From positions 1 to 36,626 of the forward strand of contig DXFZ01000031.1 of NCBI GenBank assembly GCA_019114175.1: a stretch of 36,626 nt of DNA. Reading direction: 5' to 3'. The first letter of the stretch is position 1; each line of letters begins with the position of its first letter. Shown here one piece after another: positions 7,568 to 15,340 of the stretch. The position numbers and the translations under genes were made by a program. The notes beneath the pieces were generated by a model, which was not told the DNA's origin, made no database searches, and saw nothing but the letters and a program-made list of their open reading frames with translations. This stretch comes from Candidatus Corynebacterium gallistercoris (lineage in GTDB: Bacteria; Actinomycetota; Actinomycetes; Mycobacteriales; Mycobacteriaceae).

Positions 7568-8734
7568 GTGTCCGGCTCTCTGCTGTTGATCGTTGCCGTG
7601 TGGCTTGTGTTGCTCGCGCCCCTGTTGTTGCGTAACCAGAGGCCAGTGCGGCGCACCGCGCGCGCACTGGGGGACACTCGCGTGCTGCACTCCGGAGGTA
7701 CCCCGCTGCAGGGCCGGCGCAAGCTGCGGCCTGCGCCTGGTCTGTACCGGGCGGAGGACGACGAAGAGCTGGAGCTCGTGGACGCGGAGCCGGAGTATGT
7801 GCTGCTGGAGGATCCGGAGGACCTTGAGGCGCTCGACGCTGAGGTTGAAGCCGAAGCTGAGGAACTGGCAGAGGTTGACGCTGACGCTGAGGCAGGGGTT
7901 GAGGCAGCGCCAACGGACGTGGACGAGGTGACCGGCGAGGTTGCCGAGCCCGACGAGGTGCAGGCAGAACAAGCCCAGGACTACCGCGGGTGGGACGATA
8001 CGGACACCGGGCAGTTCGCCCCGATCCGTGTCATCGCCGGTAGCGCCAAGGCGGAGGCAGAGGCAGCGCCAGGCGATGTGGAAGGCGCCAACAAGGACAA
8101 CACAGATGCTAGCGAAGACTCCATCCAGCAGCGCCGCTTCCGCGCAGTGCCCCAGGCCTACGTCCGCGGCGGAGACATCCACCCCCGCGCAGACGTGCGT
8201 GATGAGATCCGCAACACCGATGCCCACTCCTCCGAGCTGGCCCTCTACGAGGATGCCGATGAGCTAAGCGAAGCCGACCTGGCCTACCTGGCCTCCCGCC
8301 GCGGCCGCGGTGTCTATGACCCCGTCGCCTCCCAGGCCCTCGTTGCCCGCCGGTTGAAGCGTCGCAAGCAGGTGCTCCTCGCACTCACGGCCGCGTTCGC
8401 CCTCACCCTGATTGCTGGCTTCGTCTTCGGTGGCGCAGCGTGGTTCGCTCCCGTGCTCACCGGGGCCTTCACGGTGCTGTACCTCGTGGTACTGCGCAAG
8501 CAGGCCATCGAGGAGCAGAAGCTCCGTCACCGCCGCATGGCTCGCATGCGCCGCGCCCGCCTTGGTGTCCGCAACACGGAAGACGATGAGCTGGGCGTGC
8601 CAGACCGCCTGCAGCGCCCCGGCGCGATCATCATGGAAAGCGATGACCTGGACCCAGAGTTCGAGCACCTGGATTACGTGGATGGCTCCCGGTTCTTCGC
8701 TGAGGGTGATCCCTACCAGCTGCGCCACGCATGA
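7568..8734 (+). CDS. glpR: GlpR, membrane receptor of the gephyrin-like protein Glp
   Basis: A 388-residue membrane protein. An N-terminal hydrophobic helix (LLLIVAVWLVLLAPLLL) is followed by a basic stretch. A long acidic, Glu/Ala-rich low-complexity region (about 58-135) comes next, then a charged linker. Two closely spaced transmembrane helices (about 266-310, LLALTAAFALTLIAGFVFGGAAW and APVLTGAFTVLYLVVL) are followed by an Arg-rich cytoplasmic segment. This layout and its place downstream of glp-rimJ match the corynebacterial GlpR described as the receptor linking Glp to the FtsZ ring. The GTG at 7568 is preceded by GAGGAGGA, which decides the start. It overlaps the DoxX gene by four bases (ATGA). 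Family assignment is from layout and synteny. Confidence 0.8.
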   Translation: MSGSLLLIVAVWLVLLAPLLLRNQRPVRRTARALGDTRVLHSGGTPLQGRRKLRPAPGLYRAEDDEELELVDAEPEYVLLEDPEDLEALDAEVEAEAEELAEVDADAEAGVEAAPTDVDEVTGEVAEPDEVQAEQAQDYRGWDDTDTGQFAPIRVIAGSAKAEAEAAPGDVEGANKDNTDASEDSIQQRRFRAVPQAYVRGGDIHPRADVRDEIRNTDAHSSELALYEDADELSEADLAYLASRRGRGVYDPVASQALVARRLKRRKQVLLALTAAFALTLIAGFVFGGAAWFAPVLTGAFTVLYLVVLRKQAIEEQKLRHRRMARMRRARLGVRNTEDDELGVPDRLQRPGAIIMESDDLDPEFEHLDYVDGSRFFAEGDPYQLRHA

Positions 8735-9150
8735 ACCATCCAGCCACGCGAGACGCGGCGCTGCTCTTCCTCCGCCTCGTCACCGGTGTCATCTTCATCG
8801 CCCATGGCTGGCAGAAGGTGTTCATCGTGGGTATGGATGGCCCCACCGGCACTGCCGCAACGTTTGAGCGCATGCACATCCCACAGCCTCAGGTGAGCGC
8901 GTGGGCCGCGAGCCTGCTGGAGATGTTGGGCGGGGCGATGCTCATCGTGGGTCTTCTGGCCACGGCCGTGGCTGGGGTGCTGGTGGTCTACATGGCGCTG
9001 GTGCTGTGGTTTGTGCATTGGGGGCACGGCTTCTTCGCCGCCGATGGGGGGATGGAGTTGGCCTTGTTGACCATCGCGGCGTTGATCGTGGTGGTGGTCT
9101 TTGGCTCTGGGTGGGTTAGTCTGGATAGGGCTTTTTCTCGTTTCGGCTAA
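8731..9150 (+). CDS. DoxX family membrane protein
   Basis: A 139-residue protein with four hydrophobic helices and the DoxX signature LRLVTGVIFIAHGWQKVF near the N-terminus, followed by a conserved glycine-rich second helix (SLLEMLGGAMLIVGLLAT). DoxX proteins are small integral membrane proteins tied in some species to oxidative-stress or thiol systems; the function here is unknown. The ATG overlaps the glpR stop in ATGA, indicating translational coupling, and the next gene starts 11 bases downstream. Confidence 0.85.
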   Translation: MNHPATRDAALLFLRLVTGVIFIAHGWQKVFIVGMDGPTGTAATFERMHIPQPQVSAWAASLLEMLGGAMLIVGLLATAVAGVLVVYMALVLWFVHWGHGFFAADGGMELALLTIAALIVVVVFGSGWVSLDRAFSRFG

Positions 9151-9160
9151 TTAGGCAAAG

Positions 9161-9949
9161 GTGGTGCACACAGTGGATTGCCAGCAGGTCCGTGCCGCGC
9201 TCTCGGCACGCTTGGATGGGGAGGATTCCCCGATTCCGGACGAGCTCCTCGATGCGCACCTGGAAGCCTGCGAGGATTGCCAGCGCTGGTATGCCACCGT
9301 CACCGCGTTGGGCCGCCAGCTCACGATGGGCTCTGTGGGTTCCGGGCCCTCCACAGTGGCACCCGCGCCGCGCGATAGCTCCGCACTGGTGGATTCCATC
9401 ATGGGGGCTGCGGCGGAGCAGCCGAGCATCACTGTGGGGATGCGGCGCCGTAGCCTTCCGCTGGCGGTGGGGCGCGTCGCGCTGGGTTTGTTGGCCGTGG
9501 CGTATGTGGTGTGGGGTGTGGCGTTGTTGTTCATGAATGCAGCGGATGTGGATGCTTTTGTGGGCGACGCCATCACCGTCCGCCTCGCCCTCGCCGGTGG
9601 ACTGGCGTGGGCGGCGTGGCGGCCCAAGGTGGCCTCTGCGATGTTGCCCATTTACCTTGGCCTGTTCGCTTTCGGGGCTGGCTTCACCGCCCGGGACATC
9701 GTGATGGGCTTGGTGGGGGCGCAGCTGGAGCAGACCTCCCCGGCGGGCCACCCCGTGTGGACCTTGCTCCTGTACGGCCTAGCGGTGGCGGCTCTGGTGA
9801 CGGTGTGGCTGGGCCGCATCCACATGGTGGCCCCGCTGAAGCAGTCCGTGCGGGCGCTGCTGGCTCAGCCGATCAACACCAGCCCCGGGGATGTGCGCAG
9901 GAACTCCACGTACCGGCCTGGTGACGCGAACCGCCCGTACCTGGGGTGA
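9161..9949 (+). CDS. Zinc-finger (anti-sigma-like) multi-pass membrane protein
   Basis: A 262-residue protein. The N-terminal about 55 residues resemble a zf-HC2 anti-sigma domain: DCQQVRAALSARLDGE, then HLEACEDCQRW, giving a Cys...HxxxCxxC ligand set. A linker and four hydrophobic helices follow (VALGLLAVAYVVWGVALLF; RLALAGGLAWAAW; PIYLGLFAFGAGFTA; WTLLLYGLAVAALVTVWL). No sigma factor gene is adjacent, so a sigma partner, if any, is encoded elsewhere. The start is uncertain: GTG codons at 9161, 9164 and 9173 are all in frame, and AAAGG at 9155-9159 fits none of them well. It ends 15 bases from the convergent pmt stop with no terminator visible. Confidence 0.75.
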   Translation: MVHTVDCQQVRAALSARLDGEDSPIPDELLDAHLEACEDCQRWYATVTALGRQLTMGSVGSGPSTVAPAPRDSSALVDSIMGAAAEQPSITVGMRRRSLPLAVGRVALGLLAVAYVVWGVALLFMNAADVDAFVGDAITVRLALAGGLAWAAWRPKVASAMLPIYLGLFAFGAGFTARDIVMGLVGAQLEQTSPAGHPVWTLLLYGLAVAALVTVWLGRIHMVAPLKQSVRALLAQPINTSPGDVRRNSTYRPGDANRPYLG

Positions 9950-9964
9950 CCGGCGTGGTTTACC

Positions 9965-11482
9965 CTAGCGCCAGGAGGGCAGCCACATGCGCGCGGCCCA
10001 TTCGGCGTCCGTCAGCGGCATGGCGGTGTAGATCGGCAGGAAGAACAGGAAGTTCCACACGGCGAAGCTGACGTATCCGACGACGAGGATGGCGCCGGCA
10101 TTGCCCTGCAGGAACCGGAAGGCAGCGTAGCGGGAGGGCTGTGCCGGTTGCACGCGCCAGCGCAGGATCTGCCCCAGTGTCATGGCGATGGCGATGATGA
10201 GGAAGGGGGCCAGGTTGAGCGCATAGAACAGGTACATCTGCCGGTCCAGGTTGAATAGCCAGGGGATGAAGCCTGCGGCGAAGCCCACGGTGGGCACAAC
10301 CCAGCGCCGATCCTTGTGGATGACCAAGCACCACAGCCCCCACAGCAGGACGGGCACCGTGAGCCACCAGATTGCCGGCGTGCCCACGAGGAGTACGGAC
10401 TTGTGGACTCCCTCCAGATCCGGGTTGTAGTACATGAGGGAACGGGAGGAGACCAGCCAAGACCACGGCTTGGACTCCCACGAGTGGTGGTGGCCGGCGG
10501 AGTTGGTGAGAGAGGTGTGGAACTCCATGACGGACACGTGGTAGTAGATGAAGTTCTGCACGGTTTCCGGCAGGAAGGACCAGGCCCACCCTTCGGTCTC
10601 GGAGTACTTGCTGCTTTCCACGGCGTGGCGGAACACGCCGGTCTCGCTGGCGAACCAGGCCCTCCAGCTCAGCAGATACACCAGCGCAGGCAGGATCACG
10701 AGGGAGGCAAAGGCGGGGAAGGCGTCCAGCGAAAGCATGCCTTTCAGCGGTGCCTGCGTGCGGAACCGGCGCCGCCTGACCCAGTCCACGCACACAATCG
10801 CCACCCCGGCGAAGGCCATGTAATACAACCCAGACCACTTAATAGAGAGCGCCATGCCCAAGCACACGCCAGAAAGGAACCTCCACCAGCGGAAACCTGC
10901 ACGCAGCCCCAGGGGATGGGTCAGCACACGGTCACCGGCACGGGACCACAGCGCATCCTGGCTGTGGGCATCCCGGACCAGGCAATAGGCGGCCAGGCAG
11001 AGGCACAGGGTCTGAAAGTTATCCAGCATGCCGGAGCGGCTGGTGACGAAGAGGATGCCATCGGATAGCGCCAGGATTCCCGCCAGCAGCCCCACCAAGT
11101 CGGAGCGGCTTAGCCGCCGGGCGATCGCCGCGATGAGGAGCACCACCGCCACCGCGCACAGCGCGCTGATGATGCGCCACCCCCACGGGGTGTAGCCGAA
11201 GATTATCATGCCGAAGGACTCCAGCTGTTTGCCGAGTGGAGGGTGCACGACCAGCCCATAACCCGGATTGTCCTCGATACCGCCGATCAGCGGGTTATCC
11301 CAGCTGCGGGCCATCTGCCAGGACTGGGGCACATAGTGCTTCTCATCGAACACGGGCGTGCCCGCATCGGTGGGTCGGTGCAGCATCGTCAACCTGCTCA
11401 CGGCCGCGAAAACACCCAAGACCAGCGTGATGAGCACCCAGCGGTGGGCAGTGAGGCGGCGGAAGGCGGTGGTAGCTGGCAC
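9965..11482 (-). CDS. pmt: Dolichyl-phosphate-mannose-type protein O-mannosyltransferase (GT39)
   Basis: Polytopic membrane enzyme that transfers mannose from polyprenyl-phosphate-mannose to Ser/Thr of exported proteins during Sec export. About 505 residues with many hydrophobic helices. The first extracytoplasmic loop carries the catalytic acidic pair in PVFDEKHYVPQSW. HPPLGKQLESFG, SIKWSGLYYMAFAG, the HHSWESKPWSW loop and LDRQMYLFYALNLAPF are typical of bacterial PMTs (Rv1002c type). The open frame reaches a GTG at 11512, but a TAGAGT box lies exactly 8 bases before the GTG at 11482. I prefer that leaderless start, which removes ten non-conserved residues. It is divergent from rsmI. Confidence 0.9.
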   Translation of the reverse strand: MPATTAFRRLTAHRWVLITLVLGVFAAVSRLTMLHRPTDAGTPVFDEKHYVPQSWQMARSWDNPLIGGIEDNPGYGLVVHPPLGKQLESFGMIIFGYTPWGWRIISALCAVAVVLLIAAIARRLSRSDLVGLLAGILALSDGILFVTSRSGMLDNFQTLCLCLAAYCLVRDAHSQDALWSRAGDRVLTHPLGLRAGFRWWRFLSGVCLGMALSIKWSGLYYMAFAGVAIVCVDWVRRRRFRTQAPLKGMLSLDAFPAFASLVILPALVYLLSWRAWFASETGVFRHAVESSKYSETEGWAWSFLPETVQNFIYYHVSVMEFHTSLTNSAGHHHSWESKPWSWLVSSRSLMYYNPDLEGVHKSVLLVGTPAIWWLTVPVLLWGLWCLVIHKDRRWVVPTVGFAAGFIPWLFNLDRQMYLFYALNLAPFLIIAIAMTLGQILRWRVQPAQPSRYAAFRFLQGNAGAILVVGYVSFAVWNFLFFLPIYTAMPLTDAEWAARMWLPSWR

Positions 11483-11489
11483 GGTCAAT

Positions 11490-11495
11490 ACTCTA
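11490..11495 (-). promoter_or_regulatory. -10 box of pmt, leaderless type
   Basis: TAGAGT on the minus strand ends 8 bases before the GTG at 11482. It lies inside the longer open frame that begins at 11512, arguing that the longer reading is not translated. Confidence 0.5.
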
Positions 11496-11549
11496 GCGTG
11501 CGAGTGTGACACTTAGGGCACCACCAGCCGGAGATGGCATGCTAGGAGC

Positions 11550-12440
11550 ATGAGTGACACACGCCTGGATACCCTGCTGGACAAAGCCGCGGAGCAACAG
11601 TTGGTTCCCGGCGGCGGCATCGTGCTGGCAGCCACCCCAGTGGGCAACCCCCTGGATGCCTCCATCCGCCTGATCCACGCGCTGCAGGCGGCGGACATCA
11701 TCGCCGCTGAGGACACCCGCACAACTAAGGCCCTGGCGGACTACCTGGGTATCCAGCTGAAGGCGACGCTGATCTCTAACCATGACCACAATGAGCAGGA
11801 CAGGGCGCAGGCCCTCGTGGACCACGCCCAGGCGGGCAAGCTGGTGCTGCTCGTCAGCGATGCCGGTATGCCCGTGGTCTCTGACCCCGGATTCGCGCTC
11901 ATCACGCTGGCCCATGAACAGGGCGTGCCCGTCACCTGCCTGCCCGGCCCCTCCGCGGTGCCGACGGCCCTCGTGCTCTCCGGCTTAAGCGTGGGCCACT
12001 TCAGCTTCCTAGGCTTCGCCCCGCGCAAAGATGGGGCGCGCCGGGACTACTTCACCACCCATGGCAGCTTGCCCCACGCGTGGTGTTTCTTTGAGTCTCC
12101 CCGCCGGCTGGCTGCAACGCTGCGCACGGCAGCTGAGGTGCTGGGGGAGACGCGCGCAGCGGCTGTGTGCCGCGAGCTCACCAAAGCTTATGAAGAGGTG
12201 CGCCGGGGCGGCCTGGGGGAGCTGGCGCGCTGGGCTGAAGATGGGGTGAAAGGTGAGATTTGTGTGGTCATCGATGCCGCACCGGATGAGGATGCGCAGG
12301 TGCCCCTCGAGGAGCTGGTGGCACAGGTGGAGGCGCTGGTGGCCGAAGGCGTGCGCATGAAGGAAGCAGCCGGGCAGGTAGCGGCGCGCCACCAGCTGAG
12401 CAAGCGAGATCTTTACCAGGCGGTGTTGGACGCCCGGTGA
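11550..12440 (+). CDS. rsmI: 16S rRNA (cytidine(1402)-2'-O)-methyltransferase
   Basis: SAM-dependent enzyme of the tetrapyrrole-methylase fold that 2'-O-methylates C1402 in the ribosomal decoding centre. The 296-residue protein shows LAATPVGNPLDASIRLIHAL, AAEDTRTTKALADYLGI, LVSDAGMPVVSDPGF, LGFAPRK, FFESPRRLAATL and RELTKAYEEVRRG, all in family order. About 20 residues precede the usual start of the first strand, longer than in many RsmI proteins. No convincing ribosome-binding site precedes the ATG: AGGAG is only three bases away, and CATGCT sits at -12 to -7. The stop codon lies at the beginning of a degenerate dispersed element (12436-12465). Confidence 0.93.
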   Translation: MSDTRLDTLLDKAAEQQLVPGGGIVLAATPVGNPLDASIRLIHALQAADIIAAEDTRTTKALADYLGIQLKATLISNHDHNEQDRAQALVDHAQAGKLVLLVSDAGMPVVSDPGFALITLAHEQGVPVTCLPGPSAVPTALVLSGLSVGHFSFLGFAPRKDGARRDYFTTHGSLPHAWCFFESPRRLAATLRTAAEVLGETRAAAVCRELTKAYEEVRRGGLGELARWAEDGVKGEICVVIDAAPDEDAQVPLEELVAQVEALVAEGVRMKEAAGQVAARHQLSKRDLYQAVLDAR

Positions 12441-12465
12441 GGTGCCGTCGCGATAAAAAATTGTT
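12436..12465 (+). repeat. Dispersed G-rich/A-tract element, degenerate copy G
   Basis: GGTGCCGTCGC (12441-12451, one mismatch to the core) is followed after three bases by AAAAAA. The upstream G-rich run is short. It overlaps the rsmI stop codon region. The A-tract also forms one arm of a weak GATAA/TTATC hairpin (12452-12468). Confidence 0.4.
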
Positions 12466-12591
12466 ATCAAATTGTGACATTAAGGGAATGAATCGCGGAG
12501 ACACGCGCGATGACATGGCAGAACCCCGCAGCGCACAGCGAAAAATAAGAAAAAAATTAAAGGAAAATGTGACGCTCGGCACGCATTCGGT

Positions 12592-12621
12592 TTGAAAAGC
12601 TTCGCCCCACCTGCACATAGT
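12592..12621 (+). promoter_or_regulatory. Promoter of the BCCT transporter
   Basis: TTGAAA (12592-12597), 18 bases, then CATAGT (12616-12621), with the ATG 7 bases after the -10. This is the best complete -35/-10 pair in the window. The 150 bases before it are AT-rich but contain no repeat that I could tie to a known osmoregulator. Confidence 0.6.
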
Positions 12622-12627
12622 AGGAGA

Positions 12628-14637
12628 ATGACTGTATCAGAGGACAAGCTGACTAAAGGCGCCTCTCAGAACCTGCAAGGCGAGGGCAACACCAGCCACG
12701 TCATGCAGAAAGATGAGAACGCGTCGATTGACTGGGTAGTGACATCGTGCGCGGCGGCGCTGATCTTGGCCGTCGTGGTGTGGGGCCTGGCGGCCCCGGA
12801 GAGTTTCGCGAACTTCTCCTCCGTGGCGCTGGGCTACGTGGTAGATGACTGGGGCTGGCTGTACGTGCTGGCCGGATCCGTGTTCGTGGGATTCATCCTG
12901 TTCATCGCCTTCAGCCGCTTCGGCCACATCCGCCTCGGCAAGGACAACGAGGCGCCGGAATTCAACACCGCATCGTGGATCGCCATGATGTTCGCCGCCG
13001 GCATGGGCATCGGCCTGATGTTCTACGGTGTGACCGAGCCGCTGACCCACTACCGCAACGGCGTGCCCGGCGGCGGCGAGGAAAACCTCGGCGAGGCCAT
13101 GGCCACCACCCTGTTCCACTGGGGTCTGCACCCCTGGGCGCTGTACGCCATCGTGGCGCTGGCCATCGCCTACGGCACCTTCCGCCTCGGCCGCAAGCAG
13201 CTGCTCTCCTCCGCCTTCATCCCGTTGATCGGCGAGAAGCGCGCCAACGGCTGGATCGGCAAGGTCATCGACATCGCCACGATCTTCGCCACCGTCTTCG
13301 GCACCGCCGCCTCCCTGGGCCTGGGTGCCGTGCAGATCAGCTCCGGCCTGGATGCCACCAGCATCATCACCAACCCGGGCACGGGCGTGATCGTGGGCAC
13401 CATCGTTATCCTGGGCCTGTGCTTCCTGGTCTCCGCCGCATCCGGCGTGGGCAAGGGCATCCAGTACATCTCTAACGCCAACATGGTCATGGCGGGCGCA
13501 CTGGCCCTGTTCGTGCTGGTGCTTGGCCCCACCGTGGTCATCCTGAACCTGCTGCCCACCTCTCTGGGCAACTACCTCTCCCAGTTCTTCGACATGGCCT
13601 CCCGCACCGCCAACTCCTCTGACACTGCCGGCGAGTGGCTGGGTGGCTGGACGATCTTCTACTGGGCCTGGTGGGTTTCCTGGTCACCCTTCGTGGGCAT
13701 GTTCCTGGCCCGGATCTCCCGCGGGCGCACCATCCGTGAGTTCGTGACAGTGATCCTGCTGGTTCCCACCCTCGTCACCGTTGTGTGGTTCTCCATCTTT
13801 GGCGGTTCCGCTATTCATGCCGAGCAGACTGGCAATTCTATTTGGGGCGACGGCGACTCCACGCGTCAGCTGTTCAACCTCCTGGAGACCCTGCCACTGG
13901 GCCATGCTGCCTCCATCTTGGCTATGGTTCTGCTGGCCACCTTCTTCATCACCTCCGCGGACTCTGCCTCCACGGTGATGGACACGCTGTCCAACCTGCA
14001 GAACGTGACGATCATTGCGGCCAGCCCCTTCGTGTTCGTGATCATCGCCTTGATGTTCGCCATCGTGAAGGCCCTGGCCAACGACCCGCTGTACCTGGAT
14101 CAGAAGACGCAGCGCCAGTTCGCACTGCGCGTGGCGCGTGAGCGCCGCATGAGCCAGCAGCGGAAGAAGGCCAACGGTAAGCGGAACCTGATGAAGGGGC
14201 CGCGCGATGAGGTTGTGGCCGGTACGCGCGAGGATGATGGCGGTGCCGCTGGTGCTGGTGTTGGCGCTGCTGGCGCTGCCCGAGCAGAGCAGGAGTTCGA
14301 TGCCGCCGTGGCCGCAGGTCCCGCCGCAGAAGACTACGCTGCCGCTAACGATGCCCAGCTGGCCCACCGCCAGGACATGGAGTACGTGGAGCACACGGCA
14401 TCCATCGGTGACCAGGAGGTGGAGTCCCAGGAGGTCTACACCGGCGACGAGGTCGTTGAGGTTGTCAAGGTCACCGACATTGAGCACATCGTGGAGGCAG
14501 CCCAGGCTGCGGCGATCAGCGCTGAGAGTGCTGCCCAGGCTGCGGTTGCCAGCGCCGAAGCCGCATCCGATGCCCTGCACGAGGCCAATGAGGCCATAGG
14601 CAATGCAGATCCTGACACTGGGGTGGACAAGAAGTAA
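12628..14637 (+). CDS. BCCT-family betaine/carnitine/choline-type transporter
   Basis: Secondary transporter importing quaternary-ammonium or related compatible solutes. The 669-residue protein has the family signatures [54 protein letters not shown] with the substrate-binding tryptophans, [12 protein letters not shown], and [15 protein letters not shown]. The N-terminal tail is about 40 residues. The C-terminal cytoplasmic tail (about 170 residues) is long, starting with basic [17 protein letters not shown] and then becoming acidic and Ala-rich, with repeats of the AAQAA/ASAEAA type likely to form helices. Such tails sense osmotic stress in BetP of C. glutamicum, but this sequence does not show which solute is carried. 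The start is fixed by the promoter 7 bases upstream. Confidence 0.92.
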   Translation: MTVSEDKLTKGASQNLQGEGNTSHVMQKDENASIDWVVTSCAAALILAVVVWGLAAPESFANFSSVALGYVVDDWGWLYVLAGSVFVGFILFIAFSRFGHIRLGKDNEAPEFNTASWIAMMFAAGMGIGLMFYGVTEPLTHYRNGVPGGGEENLGEAMATTLFHWGLHPWALYAIVALAIAYGTFRLGRKQLLSSAFIPLIGEKRANGWIGKVIDIATIFATVFGTAASLGLGAVQISSGLDATSIITNPGTGVIVGTIVILGLCFLVSAASGVGKGIQYISNANMVMAGALALFVLVLGPTVVILNLLPTSLGNYLSQFFDMASRTANSSDTAGEWLGGWTIFYWAWWVSWSPFVGMFLARISRGRTIREFVTVILLVPTLVTVVWFSIFGGSAIHAEQTGNSIWGDGDSTRQLFNLLETLPLGHAASILAMVLLATFFITSADSASTVMDTLSNLQNVTIIAASPFVFVIIALMFAIVKALANDPLYLDQKTQRQFALRVARERRMSQQRKKANGKRNLMKGPRDEVVAGTREDDGGAAGAGVGAAGAARAEQEFDAAVAAGPAAEDYAAANDAQLAHRQDMEYVEHTASIGDQEVESQEVYTGDEVVEVVKVTDIEHIVEAAQAAAISAESAAQAAVASAEAASDALHEANEAIGNADPDTGVDKK

Positions 14638-14679
14638 TCCCAGTGCCGGGGTGGGGGGTGTGCTGGGGGTGTGCTAGAG

Positions 14680-14740
14680 AAAAGTGGACAAGCTCAGATC
14701 GGAAAATCGCAACATTTCCGATCTGGGCTTGTCCACTTTT
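14680..14740. terminator. Very long symmetric hairpin, bidirectional terminator
   Basis: The left arm (14680-14705) and right arm (14715-14740) pair along about 26 bp with one wobble around an 8-9 base loop. The arms begin AAAAGTGGACAAGC and end GCTTGTCCACTTTT, giving an A-run on one side and a T-run on the other in both directions. It separates the BCCT gene from the convergent Rrf2 gene, whose stop lies five bases beyond. The stem is roughly twice as long as a usual intrinsic terminator. Confidence 0.8.
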
Positions 14741-14745
14741 GGTGT

Positions 14746-15180
14746 CTACCGCGGGGGAAGCATGTCCCCCACGCGGTGGGAGTCCAGCACCGCGTAGAAC
14801 GCGTCCTGGGCACCGATGAGTGCCCGGGAGATGGGGGAACCAGGCCCGAACGGGCACCCCTTACCCCCCGTGGAGAGGGACTCCAGGATGTCCTCATCCT
14901 CCTCCAGCTCGCGGATGAGAGTACCCAGGGAGAAATCCAGAGCCTCAGGGGTCAACAGGATTCCGCCCGTGCGGCCACGCGTGGAGCGGATCACGCCAAT
15001 CTCAGCCAGGCGGGCCACCACCTTGGCCACGTGAGTCTGGGACGCGCCGATCGCCTCTGACACCGAGGACGTGGTGGTGCGGGGGAGAGGGGTATCCGGG
15101 GAGTTGGCGGCCTCTGCAGCTTGGGATGCCATTTGCATGACGACTTGCAGACCGAGGTCTGTAAAACGTGTCAGCTGCAT
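14746..15180 (-). CDS. Rrf2-family transcriptional regulator (NsrR-like, cysteines reduced)
   Basis: A 144-residue winged-helix regulator starting MQLTRFTDLGLQVVMQMA, the NsrR-type N-terminus. The recognition helix region is SEAIGASQTHVAKVVARLAEIGVI, followed by the wing STRGRTGGILLTPEA. In NsrR the segment after the wing holds three cysteines that bind an Fe-S cluster. Here only Cys109 (GGKGCPFGPGSP) remains, and the flanking cysteine positions are occupied by other residues. It may therefore have lost the cluster, or bind one with other ligands. The start at 15180 gives the family N-terminus; the open frame extends to 15264. A perfect 17-bp palindrome lies 35 bases upstream. It is divergent from metG and convergent with BCCT. 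Confidence 0.85.
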   Translation of the reverse strand: MQLTRFTDLGLQVVMQMASQAAEAANSPDTPLPRTTTSSVSEAIGASQTHVAKVVARLAEIGVIRSTRGRTGGILLTPEALDFSLGTLIRELEEDEDILESLSTGGKGCPFGPGSPISRALIGAQDAFYAVLDSHRVGDMLPPR

Positions 15181-15214
15181 AGCGTCACTAAAATCCTTGT
15201 GAAAAGAGGCCAAG

Positions 15215-15231
15215 GGAGCCACAGTGGCTCC
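15215..15231. promoter_or_regulatory. Perfect 17-bp palindrome, candidate Rrf2 operator
   Basis: GGAGCCACAGTGGCTCC has two perfect 8-bp arms around one central base. It lies 35-51 bases upstream of the Rrf2 start and 110 bases upstream of metG. Rrf2 proteins are dimers that bind dyads and commonly control their own gene. Confidence 0.5.
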
Positions 15232-15327
15232 AACATTGACCATAGAGTAGCACAAGCAAAGCACACGGTAGAGACTGAGAAGTACCTGAGGGGGTTCTGT
15301 GCATTAGCTAGTGATCGGTGCATGGAA

Positions 15328-15333
15328 TAGTCT
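15328..15333 (+). promoter_or_regulatory. -10 box of metG, leaderless type
   Basis: TAGTCT ends 8 bases before the ATG at 15341, with no Shine-Dalgarno sequence between. Confidence 0.5.
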
Positions 15334-15340
15334 GTAAGGC

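Noticed and set aside
9558..9575. GCGACGCCATC in the zinc-finger membrane protein gene as an element copy
   Set aside because: Only eight core bases match and there is no G-rich or A-rich flank.
9960..10838. Second long minus-strand frame within pmt
   Set aside because: It overlaps pmt in another frame; the pmt frame has clear GT39 motifs and helices, this one is Arg/Pro/Gly-rich.
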